Positions 16,123 through 23,818 of a stretch of 64,000 nucleotides of DNA are shown here, piece by piece (within the stretch, counting starts at the first letter, position 1; every line of letters starts with the position of its first letter). Source of the DNA: Rhizobium sp. SSA_523 (GTDB taxonomy: Bacteria; Pseudomonadota; Alphaproteobacteria; Rhizobiales; Rhizobiaceae); NCBI RefSeq assembly GCF_030435705.1, contig NZ_CP129382.1, positions 744,001 to 808,000 on the forward strand. The letters run 5' to 3'. A program made the translations under genes and the position numbers. The notes beneath the pieces are model-generated. The model worked only from the letters and a program-made list of their open reading frames with translations, did not search any database and was not told where the DNA came from.

Positions 16123-16326
16123 ATGATCAGAATTGTTCAGGAAGCAGCCGAGAAGGCAGGTGGGATTGTTGCGTTAGCTCGAGAGCTAGGCATCAAGCAC
16201 CCATCATTACATTCCTGGACCCGAGTGCCGGCCGAAAGGGTGATTAAAATCGAGAAGCTGACGGGAATTCCCCGTCATCGCATCCGGCCAGATCTCTATG
16301 GTGATAGCTTGGAGGCTGCCGAATGA
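16123..16326 (+). CDS. Cro-like regulator (YdaS-type HTH)
   Basis: A 67-residue HTH protein: VQEAAEKAGGIVALARELGIKHPSLHSWTRVPAERVIKIEKLTGIPRHRIRPDLY fits the YdaS/Cro family that accompanies CI repressors. It is divergent from the repressor and starts at about the predicted transcription start, without a clear ribosome site, so initiation may be leaderless. It probably turns off the repressor and tunes the early promoters. Confidence 0.85.
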   Translation: MIRIVQEAAEKAGGIVALARELGIKHPSLHSWTRVPAERVIKIEKLTGIPRHRIRPDLYGDSLEAAE

Positions 16327-16751
16327 CCGCTCTGCCTCACTTTTCCCCCGCGCGGGATAGTTCCCCAAGTACCCGCGCACACTGCCAGCCGGCGCCATCT
16401 GACACAGGTGGTTCGACGCGATCTTTGCTCGGCCCTGCGCCAAGCGCGTTGCCGGCTGGCTCTTCTTTTCCTGTTCGCGTGCAAGATCAGTCATCCTCTC
16501 AAGGCTTGCGCGCCATCCCCGGTATCCAATATTTTGGATACCGGGGTGAAAGACCCCGCACGCAGCTAGTGGATTTCCCTCTGCAAATTGCGAGACCTCG
16601 CCCGTTGTGCGTCCGAAGCCAGCGACCGACGGGCGAGGAACAAATACCCCGAGCGCGGATGCCGATTTTCGCGATGGAAAATGGCGGGCTGCAGCGGCAT
16701 CGCGGCCTGTCCAAACCAATCTCCCGAGAGTGTGCATGTCGATCTCCGTGA
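16323..16751 (+). CDS. Doubtful reading frame after cro
   Basis: ATG 16323 overlaps the cro stop (ATGA), and GGAGG lies about 8 bases upstream, so initiation is plausible. The 142-residue product is rich in Ser, Pro, Arg and Gly without a hydrophobic core and does not look like a folded protein. A perfect 13-bp hairpin (16517-16546) lies inside. The 527 bases between cro and the CII-like gene may instead be a leader or regulatory region. Confidence 0.3.
   Translation: MTALPHFSPARDSSPSTRAHCQPAPSDTGGSTRSLLGPAPSALPAGSSFPVRVQDQSSSQGLRAIPGIQYFGYRGERPRTQLVDFPLQIARPRPLCVRSQRPTGEEQIPRARMPIFAMENGGLQRHRGLSKPISRECACRSP
16517..16546. promoter_or_regulatory. Perfect 13-bp inverted repeat with 4-base loop
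   Basis: The left arm CCCCGGTATCCAA (16517-16529) and the right arm TTGGATACCGGGG (16534-16546) pair perfectly around TATT. It lies between cro and the CII-like gene. There is no T-run after it, so a simple intrinsic terminator is unlikely. An RNA hairpin controlling readthrough, a protein-binding site or an antitermination element are options. Confidence 0.6.
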
Positions 16752-16785
16752 TCTCGTAACGGCTTGATCTCTCGCAGTTTTGTCA

Positions 16786-16829
16786 TTGTCCCGCGACGGG
16801 AAAAAACATGGGTTTGTCCCGTGGCGGGA
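16786..16829. promoter_or_regulatory. Two copies of a palindromic site upstream of the CII-like gene
   Basis: TTGTCCCGCGACGGGA (16786-16801) and TTGTCCCGTGGCGGGA (16814-16829) are two direct copies of a GTCCCG/CGGGA-type dyad, 28 bases start to start, 25 bases before the ATG at 16854. Their pairing and position suggest operators, perhaps for the gene they precede. Confidence 0.5.
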
Positions 16830-16853
16830 CCCCTTTGCCTTTTGGAGACGACG

Positions 16854-17354
16854 ATGCGTCTGAACGATGCCTGGATGTACCGCATGAAAGCCGCGCAGCG
16901 CGACCTCATCGAGGCGTGTGGCACTGTTCGGCGGGTTGAAGAGAAGTATGCCTATGGCAAGAGCACGATCGGGCGCTGGTCCAATCCGCTCGACGCGACC
17001 TTGATGCCGTTGAACGCTGTCGTGGCGCTGGAAGCCGATTGCGGCATTCCATTTGTCACCCAGGTCCTGGCTGAGCTTTCTGGCCGGCGTTTGACCGATC
17101 CGGAGGAAGAGAGGGCGGCAGAGGTCTGCGTCATGGCAAGCCATGCTGAGTTGATGCGTCAGACGGCTGAGCTCGCCAACAGCATCGCAATGGCTATCGC
17201 GGACGGCAAGGTGACGCCGACTGAAGCTCATACAGTCGACCGTGTCGCTGCCAACTTGCAGACGGCGACGAGTGACGTGCGCGCGGCGCTTGCCAGCATC
17301 AAGTCCAAGGGCGGCGTTCCGGCCGCGCTGCGTGTCGTGGGAGATGGCGAATGA
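16854..17354 (+). CDS. CII-like phage regulatory protein
   Basis: A 166-residue protein. The N-terminal half (MKAAQRDLIEACGTVRRVEEKYAYGKSTIGRWSNP, then MPLNAVVALEADCGIPFVTQVLAELSGRRL) resembles the CII/CP76 regulators of P2-like phages, with an HTH and a conserved second helix region. The C-terminus is a long helix. GGAGA precedes ATG 16854. Its position two genes after the repressor agrees with a lysogeny or replication regulator. Confidence 0.65.
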   Translation: MRLNDAWMYRMKAAQRDLIEACGTVRRVEEKYAYGKSTIGRWSNPLDATLMPLNAVVALEADCGIPFVTQVLAELSGRRLTDPEEERAAEVCVMASHAELMRQTAELANSIAMAIADGKVTPTEAHTVDRVAANLQTATSDVRAALASIKSKGGVPAALRVVGDGE

Positions 17355-17548
17355 AGCCTCATCCCGACACGGTTATTCGGTTTAGCCATGAGCAGCGCTG
17401 GACGGACAGTCTCTTGCCCGGCACCATACCTCGTGGTGAGGGCGAGCGGGCACGGTGCAGCGAGTGCGGTGAAACGCTGACGATGGCCGAGATCATCGAA
17501 AGCCACTGCATCAGCTGCTCTGAGAACGCGCGGCGGCTGCGATCATGA
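17351..17548 (+). CDS. Small zinc-ribbon-like protein
   Basis: A 65-residue protein with a CSEC...CISC arrangement (four Cys in two CxxC pairs, about residues 36-57), which fits a small zinc-binding knuckle. It overlaps the upstream gene (ATGA) and the next gene, so it is translationally coupled. Role unknown; such proteins often bind nucleic acid. Confidence 0.7.
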   Translation: MKPHPDTVIRFSHEQRWTDSLLPGTIPRGEGERARCSECGETLTMAEIIESHCISCSENARRLRS

Positions 17549-18117
17549 CCGCCTGGTTCTTCGACCCGCTCATTCCGCTGCATTACGACATGATCGTCAT
17601 CGATCCGCCGTGGGGCTTCGACCTCTACAGCGAAGAGGGCGCGAAGAAGTCAGCGCTCGCGAAATATCGCCTGATGCGCGACGGCGACATCCTCGACATG
17701 CCGGTCGGGCAGCTCGCCTCGTTTCACTGCCTTCTTTATTGCTGGGCGACCGCTCCGCAGCTGCCGTTGGCGATCGAATGCGTCAAGCGCTGGGGGTTTG
17801 AGTACAAGTCGGTGATGGTTTGGCGCAAAACTACGCCAAGCGGCAAAGTGCGGATGGGCACTGGTTACCGCGTTCGTACCACCGGCGAATTGATCGTTGT
17901 CGCGACGCTTGGAAATCCAAAGCAGGGACTGGTGCCCCAGACGATTTTCGACGGCGTCGCGCGTGAACACAGCCGCAAGCCTGAAGAATTCTATGACCTG
18001 TGTGCTCGCGTCATGCCGCATGCGCGTCGCGCTGATGTCTTCTCCCGTCAGGCTCGGCCGGGCTGGCATGGCTTCGGCGATGAGAGCGACAAATTCTCAC
18101 GTGAGGCCGCGGAATGA
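17545..18117 (+). CDS. MT-A70 family adenine methyltransferase
   Basis: A 190-residue protein with the catalytic DPPW (D20-W23 in YDMIVIDPPWGF), the WATAPQLPLA helix and a C-terminal SAM-binding part with GELIVVATLGNP and HSRKPEEFYDL. It is expected to methylate adenine N6 in phage DNA, as protection from host restriction or for regulation. No cognate restriction gene is adjacent, so it is an orphan methyltransferase. Confidence 0.9.
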   Translation: MTAWFFDPLIPLHYDMIVIDPPWGFDLYSEEGAKKSALAKYRLMRDGDILDMPVGQLASFHCLLYCWATAPQLPLAIECVKRWGFEYKSVMVWRKTTPSGKVRMGTGYRVRTTGELIVVATLGNPKQGLVPQTIFDGVAREHSRKPEEFYDLCARVMPHARRADVFSRQARPGWHGFGDESDKFSREAAE

Positions 18118-18491
18118 AGATCCCGAAGCCGTTCCACCTCGTGACGGATGATCCGCACGAGGCGTCGCTGACGTTGTTCGCCCGTGAAGCCCAGTTTCTG
18201 CCGGCGTTTGTGACGCTTGTCACCGAAATCCGGCAGGTTCTCATCATTCCGACTGACAGCCGCGCGATAGCGTTCTGGTCGAGGAGCGATGACGTGCTGC
18301 GGCAGACGTGGCGCGAGCAGCGTCATCGGTTCGACTGCGGGCGCGAATGGCAGATCTATGACGAGATTGCGCAATGGCGGATCGACATCTGGACCGATGA
18401 TGACGCGAGCGAACCGCAGCCGCCGTCTTCTGTCGTGGTGGCGTTTCGGCAACCTACTTCCCCACAAATCAGACGTACGAGGTGGTCATGA
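18114..18491 (+). CDS. Hypothetical protein in the replication operon
   Basis: A 125-residue protein overlapping the methyltransferase stop (ATGA). It has a beta/alpha N-terminal part (ASLTLFAREAQFLPAFVTLVTEIRQVLIIPTDSRAIAFW) and a Trp-rich middle (WREQRHRFDCGREWQIYDEIAQWRIDIW). I recognise no family. The C-terminal 20 residues look disordered. Confidence 0.55.
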   Translation: MKIPKPFHLVTDDPHEASLTLFAREAQFLPAFVTLVTEIRQVLIIPTDSRAIAFWSRSDDVLRQTWREQRHRFDCGREWQIYDEIAQWRIDIWTDDDASEPQPPSSVVVAFRQPTSPQIRRTRWS

Positions 18492-19048
18492 GCCTGTTCT
18501 TTTTCCACGGGATCAACGCGCCGCATGCTGCGCACATCTCGACGCGGATCGATCCGGACACCTTCGCGGGCTTGTCGCCTGCCTGCCAGAAGGAAGCAAT
18601 CCTGATGATGGTGGACGTGCAGACGCCGGCGCTGGATATTATCCGATCGACCGGCCTCGCCCCGAGACAGGTCATCAAGATCGCGCGGCAGCAGCAGAAG
18701 GTGCCGGCGAGCCGGGATAATGCAGTAGATCATGATGTGGTCGAGGCCCGGCCCCTAAAGCTGGGTGAGATGGCGGAAACCTACTGCAAGGCGCTCCTTT
18801 GGTTTGCGGACCAGAATGGCCAGGCGACGATATCCTTCGTGAAGCTGCAGCAGGCCGCGGACATCTCCTACAATGAAGGAGGGCGCCGCGCCCTGGCGTG
18901 GCTGATCCACCGTGGATACCTCGAGGCGGTGGTAAAACCGGCCAGAAGAAAGCCGGGCACATATGCGATCACGGCGGCCGGAAGAACCGTGGTCAATGAC
19001 ATCCTCACCCGCCAGGAAGCTGCCGGACGTGAGGTGGCCAATGCGTGA
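18488..19048 (+). CDS. Winged-helix-like phage protein
   Basis: A 186-residue protein. The C-terminal half (FVKLQQAADISYNEGGRRALAWLIHRGYLEAVVKPARRKPGTYAITAAGRTVVND) has a winged HTH layout with a basic wing. The N-terminus (MSLFFFHGINAPHAAHISTRID) is unfamiliar. ATG 18488 follows GAGGTGG; a GTG at 18482 is the alternative. It sits just before the GcrA-like and primase genes, so a replication-initiation or regulatory role is likely. Confidence 0.65.
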   Translation: MSLFFFHGINAPHAAHISTRIDPDTFAGLSPACQKEAILMMVDVQTPALDIIRSTGLAPRQVIKIARQQQKVPASRDNAVDHDVVEARPLKLGEMAETYCKALLWFADQNGQATISFVKLQQAADISYNEGGRRALAWLIHRGYLEAVVKPARRKPGTYAITAAGRTVVNDILTRQEAAGREVANA

Positions 19049-19250
19049 TGTCGCTTTAGGTGCGAAGCGGGCAACATCTTCCTTGATGAGCGGGCCGCTT
19101 GACGAAAATCAGGCGCTTGCAGCGATCATCCTTTGGCAATCGGGATATTTCGACACGCTCGAAATCGCCAGGACCTTGCACGTCAAGGAAGACGCGATCT
19201 GCCGTACCCTTCATGCAACGCGCAGTCTGCTGAAGGAGACGCGCAAATGA
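19041..19250 (+). CDS. Small HTH protein (sigma-region-4/GcrA-like)
   Basis: A 69-residue protein. Residues about 20-60 (NQALAAIILWQSGYFDTLEIARTLHVKEDAICRTLHATR) form an HTH like those of small phage proteins related to sigma region 4. ATG 19041 overlaps the upstream gene by 8 bases after GAGGTGG; ATG 19086 is possible. Its stop overlaps the primase ATG, so the replication genes are coupled. Confidence 0.7.
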   Translation: MRDVALGAKRATSSLMSGPLDENQALAAIILWQSGYFDTLEIARTLHVKEDAICRTLHATRSLLKETRK

Positions 19251-20650
19251 CGTCGCCGGCCATCTCGGAATTCGTCGCGAAGGCGCGCGCCATCTCCTTC
19301 ATCGGTGCGTGCGATCTGCTCGGTGTGCCGCAGCCGGGCGCCGTCAAGGTCAAGCCCGGTCAGAAGAAGGTGTCGAGCCGATCAGAATACCAGGGCCCAT
19401 GCCCGCAATGCGGCGGGACCGATCGGTTTTCCGTCAACCGAGGCAAGGGCGTCTGGAATTGCCGCGGCTGCGGCAAAGGTGGTGGCGACGGGATCGGCCT
19501 GGCTGCGCATTATCATTTTCTCGATCTGCGCGGCGCAGGCTTCTTGAAAGCATGCTCTGTTTTGCTCGGCGAGCCTATCCCGGAAGGAGGCGAGCAAGAG
19601 ACGGATGAAGAGCGCGCAGCGCGCGAACGTCGCATTGCCGAGGCTGAGGCGCGTGCCGCCCAAGAGCGTAGCGAGACAGAGGCAGCAGGCAACGCTTTTC
19701 GAGAGGTCGAGGTGCGGAAAGCCCGGGGCCTTTGGCTGAATGCAGTCGATTGCCTGGCAGAATTGCCTGAGGCCGAGATCGGCCGCGAGACGATTCGTGC
19801 TTACCTCAAAGCCCGCACCGGCTTCCTCATTCCCTCCGGCTTCTTCGAGCATGCGCGGTTCCGCGCGTCGGCAGGATATTACCACGGCCAGGACCAGCAG
19901 GGGCGGCCACGGCACGTCTATTCCGGACCAGCCATGGTGCTGCCCTTCGTTACGCCGACTGCCGATGGTGCCGGCCGAATTGTCGGTTGCCATCAGACGT
20001 GGATCGACCTGGGTCAGCCGGGTAAATGCCGTCCGCTGCTGTGGGGCGTCACAAAAGCGGGCAATGAGGCCGGTCGACTTGCGCCGGAGGATGTCTTCTA
20101 TCGATCCGCGCCGCCACCCGCCGATGTCGACGCCGGCTTCTTCGAAGAGCTCGCCACAAAGAAAATGCGAGGCACGAAGAAGGGCGGGCTTCTGCCGCTG
20201 ATTGGTGGGCCAGAGCTTCGTCGATGGGCTGGCGGCGAGGGGATTGAGAACGTCCTGGCGTTCGCCGGAGCCGAAGGTTTTCGAGAGGACACGTTCTACT
20301 TCACCAGTGGTGATCTCGGCAATCTGGCCGGACCGCGAGATCCGTCTTCAGACTTTTCCCATCCGACACTGACTGCACCGGACCGGCATGGTCGGGCGCG
20401 TCGGGTGAAGGTGCAAGGGCCGAAGGCGAAGCCCGGACAGGGCCCAGACGACGCAATGCAGGTCGCGTCGCATGTCGTCGAGCTCGTTCTGGTGGCCGAT
20501 GGCGACAGCGAGGAGGTGATGACGGCGAGCGCGATGGCGCGCGCTGAGGCCCGTCTCCACCGGCCTGGCCTCACGATCCTGCAGATCTGGCCGCCCGCAC
20601 ACATGGATTTTTCCGGCGCCACCAGCGCAGCATTGAACAAGGGGGAGTAG
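19247..20650 (+). CDS. Phage DNA primase with zinc finger and Toprim-like region
   Basis: A 467-residue protein. A CHC2-type zinc finger lies at about residues 50-80 (CPQCGGTDRFSV....WNCRGCG). The middle has a YYHG....VYSGPAMVLPFV stretch followed by a Toprim-like part with GIENVLAF and LVLVADGDSEEV. This fits the primase half of split P4-type primase-helicases. ATG 19247 follows AAGGAG and overlaps the upstream stop. It probably works with the helicase encoded next. Confidence 0.88.
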   Translation: MTSPAISEFVAKARAISFIGACDLLGVPQPGAVKVKPGQKKVSSRSEYQGPCPQCGGTDRFSVNRGKGVWNCRGCGKGGGDGIGLAAHYHFLDLRGAGFLKACSVLLGEPIPEGGEQETDEERAARERRIAEAEARAAQERSETEAAGNAFREVEVRKARGLWLNAVDCLAELPEAEIGRETIRAYLKARTGFLIPSGFFEHARFRASAGYYHGQDQQGRPRHVYSGPAMVLPFVTPTADGAGRIVGCHQTWIDLGQPGKCRPLLWGVTKAGNEAGRLAPEDVFYRSAPPPADVDAGFFEELATKKMRGTKKGGLLPLIGGPELRRWAGGEGIENVLAFAGAEGFREDTFYFTSGDLGNLAGPRDPSSDFSHPTLTAPDRHGRARRVKVQGPKAKPGQGPDDAMQVASHVVELVLVADGDSEEVMTASAMARAEARLHRPGLTILQIWPPAHMDFSGATSAALNKGE

Positions 20651-20651
20651 G

Positions 20652-22463
20652 TTGACCGACCCAAAAAAGAATGGCGTTCCTGATGAAGTCGCCCGTATCC
20701 TGCAAATGGCTGTTGAACAGCGGGCTGTCTATTCCAGCAACCCGGACCCTCTGCCCGTTCAGCCGGCCCGAGAGGAAGAGCCGGACCTTGAGCTCACCGC
20801 TGACGAGCTGCTCGAGGAATGCGCGGCGCTGCCGGAGACCGATATCGGCAACGGTGAGCGTCTCCGTATTCGCTACGGCAAGTTTCTGCGCCATGTAACG
20901 CATGTCGGGTGGCACGGCTATGATGGGCAGCGATGGATGGAAGACACATCCGGCGCCGTCGTTCGCAAGTTCGCGCACCGGACCGCCGAGTTCATCGATG
21001 AGGAAGCAATCATGCTCGATTGCTCGGATGAGGAGAAGGCGATCATCGTCGCCGGCCGACAGGCACGTGAAGATCTGAAGGCGCTCGGCGGCAAGAGCAA
21101 GGATTGGGATGCTGCGAAGCTTGCCGAATTCGAGAAGCACACTGATCTCGTCAAGCGTATGAAGGATGTCGAGGACGCCCGCGCAGGCCGCATGTCGGCC
21201 AGGCACAGCTTTGCCAAAAGCTCCTGCGGGTCGTCGAAGATCGACAACATGATGCGGGAGACGGTGCCTTACTGCTCGGTCGAGGTAAAGCAGCTGAATA
21301 CGGACCTCTATGCCATCAACACCCAAACAGGCACATTGAGGTTCTTCTCCTCAGAAGCTGGCGCGGGGAAGACGGGCAAATGGCAGGTGAGGGTGGACCG
21401 CCATGATCCTCGCGACCTCGTATCCAAGCTGTCGGAAGTCATGTTCGACGGCAACGCCAGGTGCCCGCTGTTTGACCAGTTCCTGAAGCGGGTGATGCCA
21501 GACGTCGATTACCGGCGCTTCCTGCAGCGCTACATGGGTTACTGCCTGTTGGGCCTTACCGGCGAACAATGCCTTCTCTTCTTCTATGGCGCCGGCCGCA
21601 ACGGTAAATCGACCTTCGTCGACCTGATGGTCGATATTCTCGGCGACTATGCGGCCTCGATGTCGATCGACAGTTTTGCTGGCGAAAAGCGACGATCCGG
21701 GGCGGAGGCGACACCGGATCTCGCGCGCCTTCCAGGCGTACGCCTTGTAGCCGCCTCGGAGCCGGAAATGGGTGTGCATCTGAAGGATGCCTTGATCAAG
21801 GTGTTGACAGGGGGCGAGCCGATACCGGTCCGTCATCTGAACAAAGACTTCTTCGAGCTCATCCCGCAGTTCAAGATCATTCTGTCCGGCAACCACAAGC
21901 CCATCATCAAGGATGACAGCGACGGCATCTGGCGGCGCGTGCACCTGGTGCCCTGGGAGATCCAGATCCCCGAGGATGAGGTCGACCGCGATCTGCCGCG
22001 CAAACTGCGAGCGGAGCGGCACGGCATCTTCGCCTGGATGGTGAAAGGTGCGCTGGATTACCTGGAGAATGGGCTTGGCGTGCCTGCCGGCGTTCGGGCA
22101 GCGACAGCCGAATATCGAGAGGAGAGCGATCCGATTGGCGCGTTCATTCGCAACGGTTGCCACGTGACGGGATCTGATGCCGATCGCGTCACGCCAGAAG
22201 AGCTGTTCAACGCTTACATGCGGTTCGCAAGACGTGAGGGCCTATCCGAGTTCAGGCCGAATACATTCACAAGGCGTCTGCCGGACCAGTGCCGGAAGAC
22301 GTGGAAAGGCCCGGACGGACTTATGCACATGTTTCGGAAGGGCAAGTCCGGCTCAACCTTCTACTTCGGCATCTCCATCAGGGATGAGTTCCGCGGGACT
22401 ACCCATGGCGACGCCGCGCCACCGTCGCACCATCACGAGGAATGGCCAGATGACATCCGCTGA
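20652..22463 (+). CDS. SF3 replicative helicase, P4 alpha / D5 type
   Basis: A 603-residue protein from a TTG start with GGGGGAG upstream. The superfamily 3 ATPase has Walker A GAGRNGKS (313-320), Walker B RLVAASEPE (364-372), sensor 1 LSGNHKP (N414) and the Arg finger region GIWRRV (about 425-430). The preceding D5-N region (about 260-305) is present. It unwinds the phage origin and pairs with the upstream primase. Its last bases overlap a small doubtful frame at 22450. Confidence 0.92.
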   Translation: MTDPKKNGVPDEVARILQMAVEQRAVYSSNPDPLPVQPAREEEPDLELTADELLEECAALPETDIGNGERLRIRYGKFLRHVTHVGWHGYDGQRWMEDTSGAVVRKFAHRTAEFIDEEAIMLDCSDEEKAIIVAGRQAREDLKALGGKSKDWDAAKLAEFEKHTDLVKRMKDVEDARAGRMSARHSFAKSSCGSSKIDNMMRETVPYCSVEVKQLNTDLYAINTQTGTLRFFSSEAGAGKTGKWQVRVDRHDPRDLVSKLSEVMFDGNARCPLFDQFLKRVMPDVDYRRFLQRYMGYCLLGLTGEQCLLFFYGAGRNGKSTFVDLMVDILGDYAASMSIDSFAGEKRRSGAEATPDLARLPGVRLVAASEPEMGVHLKDALIKVLTGGEPIPVRHLNKDFFELIPQFKIILSGNHKPIIKDDSDGIWRRVHLVPWEIQIPEDEVDRDLPRKLRAERHGIFAWMVKGALDYLENGLGVPAGVRAATAEYREESDPIGAFIRNGCHVTGSDADRVTPEELFNAYMRFARREGLSEFRPNTFTRRLPDQCRKTWKGPDGLMHMFRKGKSGSTFYFGISIRDEFRGTTHGDAAPPSHHHEEWPDDIR

Positions 22464-22617
22464 TCACCCGGACCCTTCGCGGGAGACCAGGGCCGCAATG
22501 GCCTCAGCTTGCCTTGCGCCCAGTTCTGAGGGTCCGGGGCCATCGATATGGGGCGGAAGGGACGATCCGACCGTACATTGGGTCGATAATTCAAGAGGTT
22601 GGGAGGGTAAAAGATAA
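22450..22617 (+). CDS. Doubtful 55-residue protein after the helicase
   Basis: ATG 22450 overlaps the helicase end and has GAGGAA upstream. The product (MTSADHPDPSRETRAAMASA...) is Pro/Ser-rich without a recognisable fold; the WGGRDDPTVHWVDNSRGWEGK end is a little more protein-like. It could be real because of its spacing, or a chance frame. A GGGACG repeat lies within it. Confidence 0.3.
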   Translation: MTSADHPDPSRETRAAMASACLAPSSEGPGPSIWGGRDDPTVHWVDNSRGWEGKR

Positions 22618-22841
22618 TGAAAACAATGCTTGGGGCGCTAGGGACGCAAAGTCGCAACCTTTCGCATATGCGTGTGCGCGCGTGTAAGAACCCTTCATGT
22701 ATCGGTTCGTATTGCAAATGCTTCCTCGCGCATCATTAGAGGTATCAACTTTGCTTCCCTACCCTCCCAAGCATTAAAATCATTGCGAAATCTCGTCCCA
22801 TTTATCGTCCCTAATTATTCTTCTTCCTTCCCTAACGTCCC
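22559..22841. promoter_or_regulatory. GGGACG repeat cluster and inverted repeats, possible origin or leader
   Basis: This stretch after the helicase has five copies of GGGACG/CGTCCC: direct at 22559 and 22641, inverted at 22794, 22806 and 22836. An 11-bp inverted pair TTGGGAGGGTA (near 22599) / TACCCTCCCAA (22759-22769) is also present. The sequence is A/T-rich between 22700 and 22868 with no gene. Repeats beside a replicative helicase suggest a phage origin or a regulatory leader for the gene at 22869. Confidence 0.4.
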
Positions 22842-22868
22842 AAAAGTCAAATAAAGGCTTGTGAAACC

Positions 22869-23669
22869 ATGAAAACCGTTACAATCGAAGGTCTGTTGCA
22901 GTGGGCATTCTGCCAGGAGCTCTGCAAAGTCGGTGCTGGCAGCGGTGATGGTCTGACGGCAGTCGCGTCATCGAACTGGGAGGTCACTCGTGACATGGCG
23001 GTGCTCGGCACCATCATCGACAAGAGCCCGAACCTCTACGGCGTTGTTCCAGGCTTCATCGAGGATGGTGAGCCTCACCCCGATGCGGTGAAGGTCGGCG
23101 AGGCGGTTCGGGCTCTCGCCGGTATCGGCATCGATCTTCCGGAAGGCTGGATGCCATTTCCCGAGTTCGAGGACCCGTATGGTCTGATCGCCGGCGAGGT
23201 CGAGCGCGTTGCGGATGAAGTCCGCATCAAAGGTGATCTGCTTTCAGGGCGCCATCTGGTCGCCTTGGTCACGCGAGCGGCAATCCTTGGTCACGGACCC
23301 GACTGGCGTTGCGATCAACCTAGCTTCCTGGTGGTCAGCGCCCACGGCAAACCGCGTTGGTTCGTCAAGAAGAAAGCGCGCGACGCCTTCAATCGGATCT
23401 ATGAGTTCGAGGGAAACGGTTATGACAGCAAGCGGTGCAAGCCGGTTCGCGGTGCATACCGCAAGTATGAACTGGAGCGTATGCTGCGTGGCGATATCCT
23501 GTCTCGTCTAGACTGGCAGCTCTGGCAAGATGCGCTCCAGCAACTAGCGAATCAACTGGATGGCAACCTCGGCGCTCACCGTCTCATGCCGTTCTTCCCA
23601 AACCGCGCTCCGTGGGGAGGGTACAAAAAAATGGCAGATGAAGCTCATGTCGTTGAAAATGCTATTTAA
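22869..23669 (+). CDS. Hypothetical phage protein, 266 residues
   Basis: A well-formed protein (MKTVTIEGLLQWAFCQELCKVG...) with no domain I can name. It has an N-terminal helix, a DLPEGWMPFPEF segment, and a helical C-terminus with KYELERMLRGDILSRLDWQLWQDALQQLANQL. It looks like the conserved hypothetical found near replication genes in rhizobial phages. It ends the rightward early transcript. Confidence 0.75.
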   Translation: MKTVTIEGLLQWAFCQELCKVGAGSGDGLTAVASSNWEVTRDMAVLGTIIDKSPNLYGVVPGFIEDGEPHPDAVKVGEAVRALAGIGIDLPEGWMPFPEFEDPYGLIAGEVERVADEVRIKGDLLSGRHLVALVTRAAILGHGPDWRCDQPSFLVVSAHGKPRWFVKKKARDAFNRIYEFEGNGYDSKRCKPVRGAYRKYELERMLRGDILSRLDWQLWQDALQQLANQLDGNLGAHRLMPFFPNRAPWGGYKKMADEAHVVENAI

Positions 23670-23745
23670 TTATTTTCAGTTGCCCCTCTTTCGCGAAGAC
23701 AGATGTTTGACATAGCTTAGACACAGTAAAAAAGATCAGGAAACG

Positions 23746-23773
23746 GCCCGCCGGCGGAGACGCTCAGGCGGGC
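23746..23773. terminator. Possible weak terminator between convergent genes
   Basis: GCCCGCC (23746-23752) and GGCGGGC (23767-23773) form a 7-bp stem with a 14-base loop. It lies between the end of the plus-strand gene at 23669 and the end of the minus-strand collagen-like gene at 23819. No long T-run follows on either strand, so termination strength is uncertain. Confidence 0.4.
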
Positions 23774-23818
23774 TTCGCATATCATCGAGAAGAAGATGTG
23801 GTCCTAAGGGTCGCGTCG

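Noticed and set aside
16207..16737. 176-codon minus-strand frame opposite the region after cro
   Set aside because: No ribosome site, runs through the 13-bp hairpin and into cro on the opposite strand; not protein-like.
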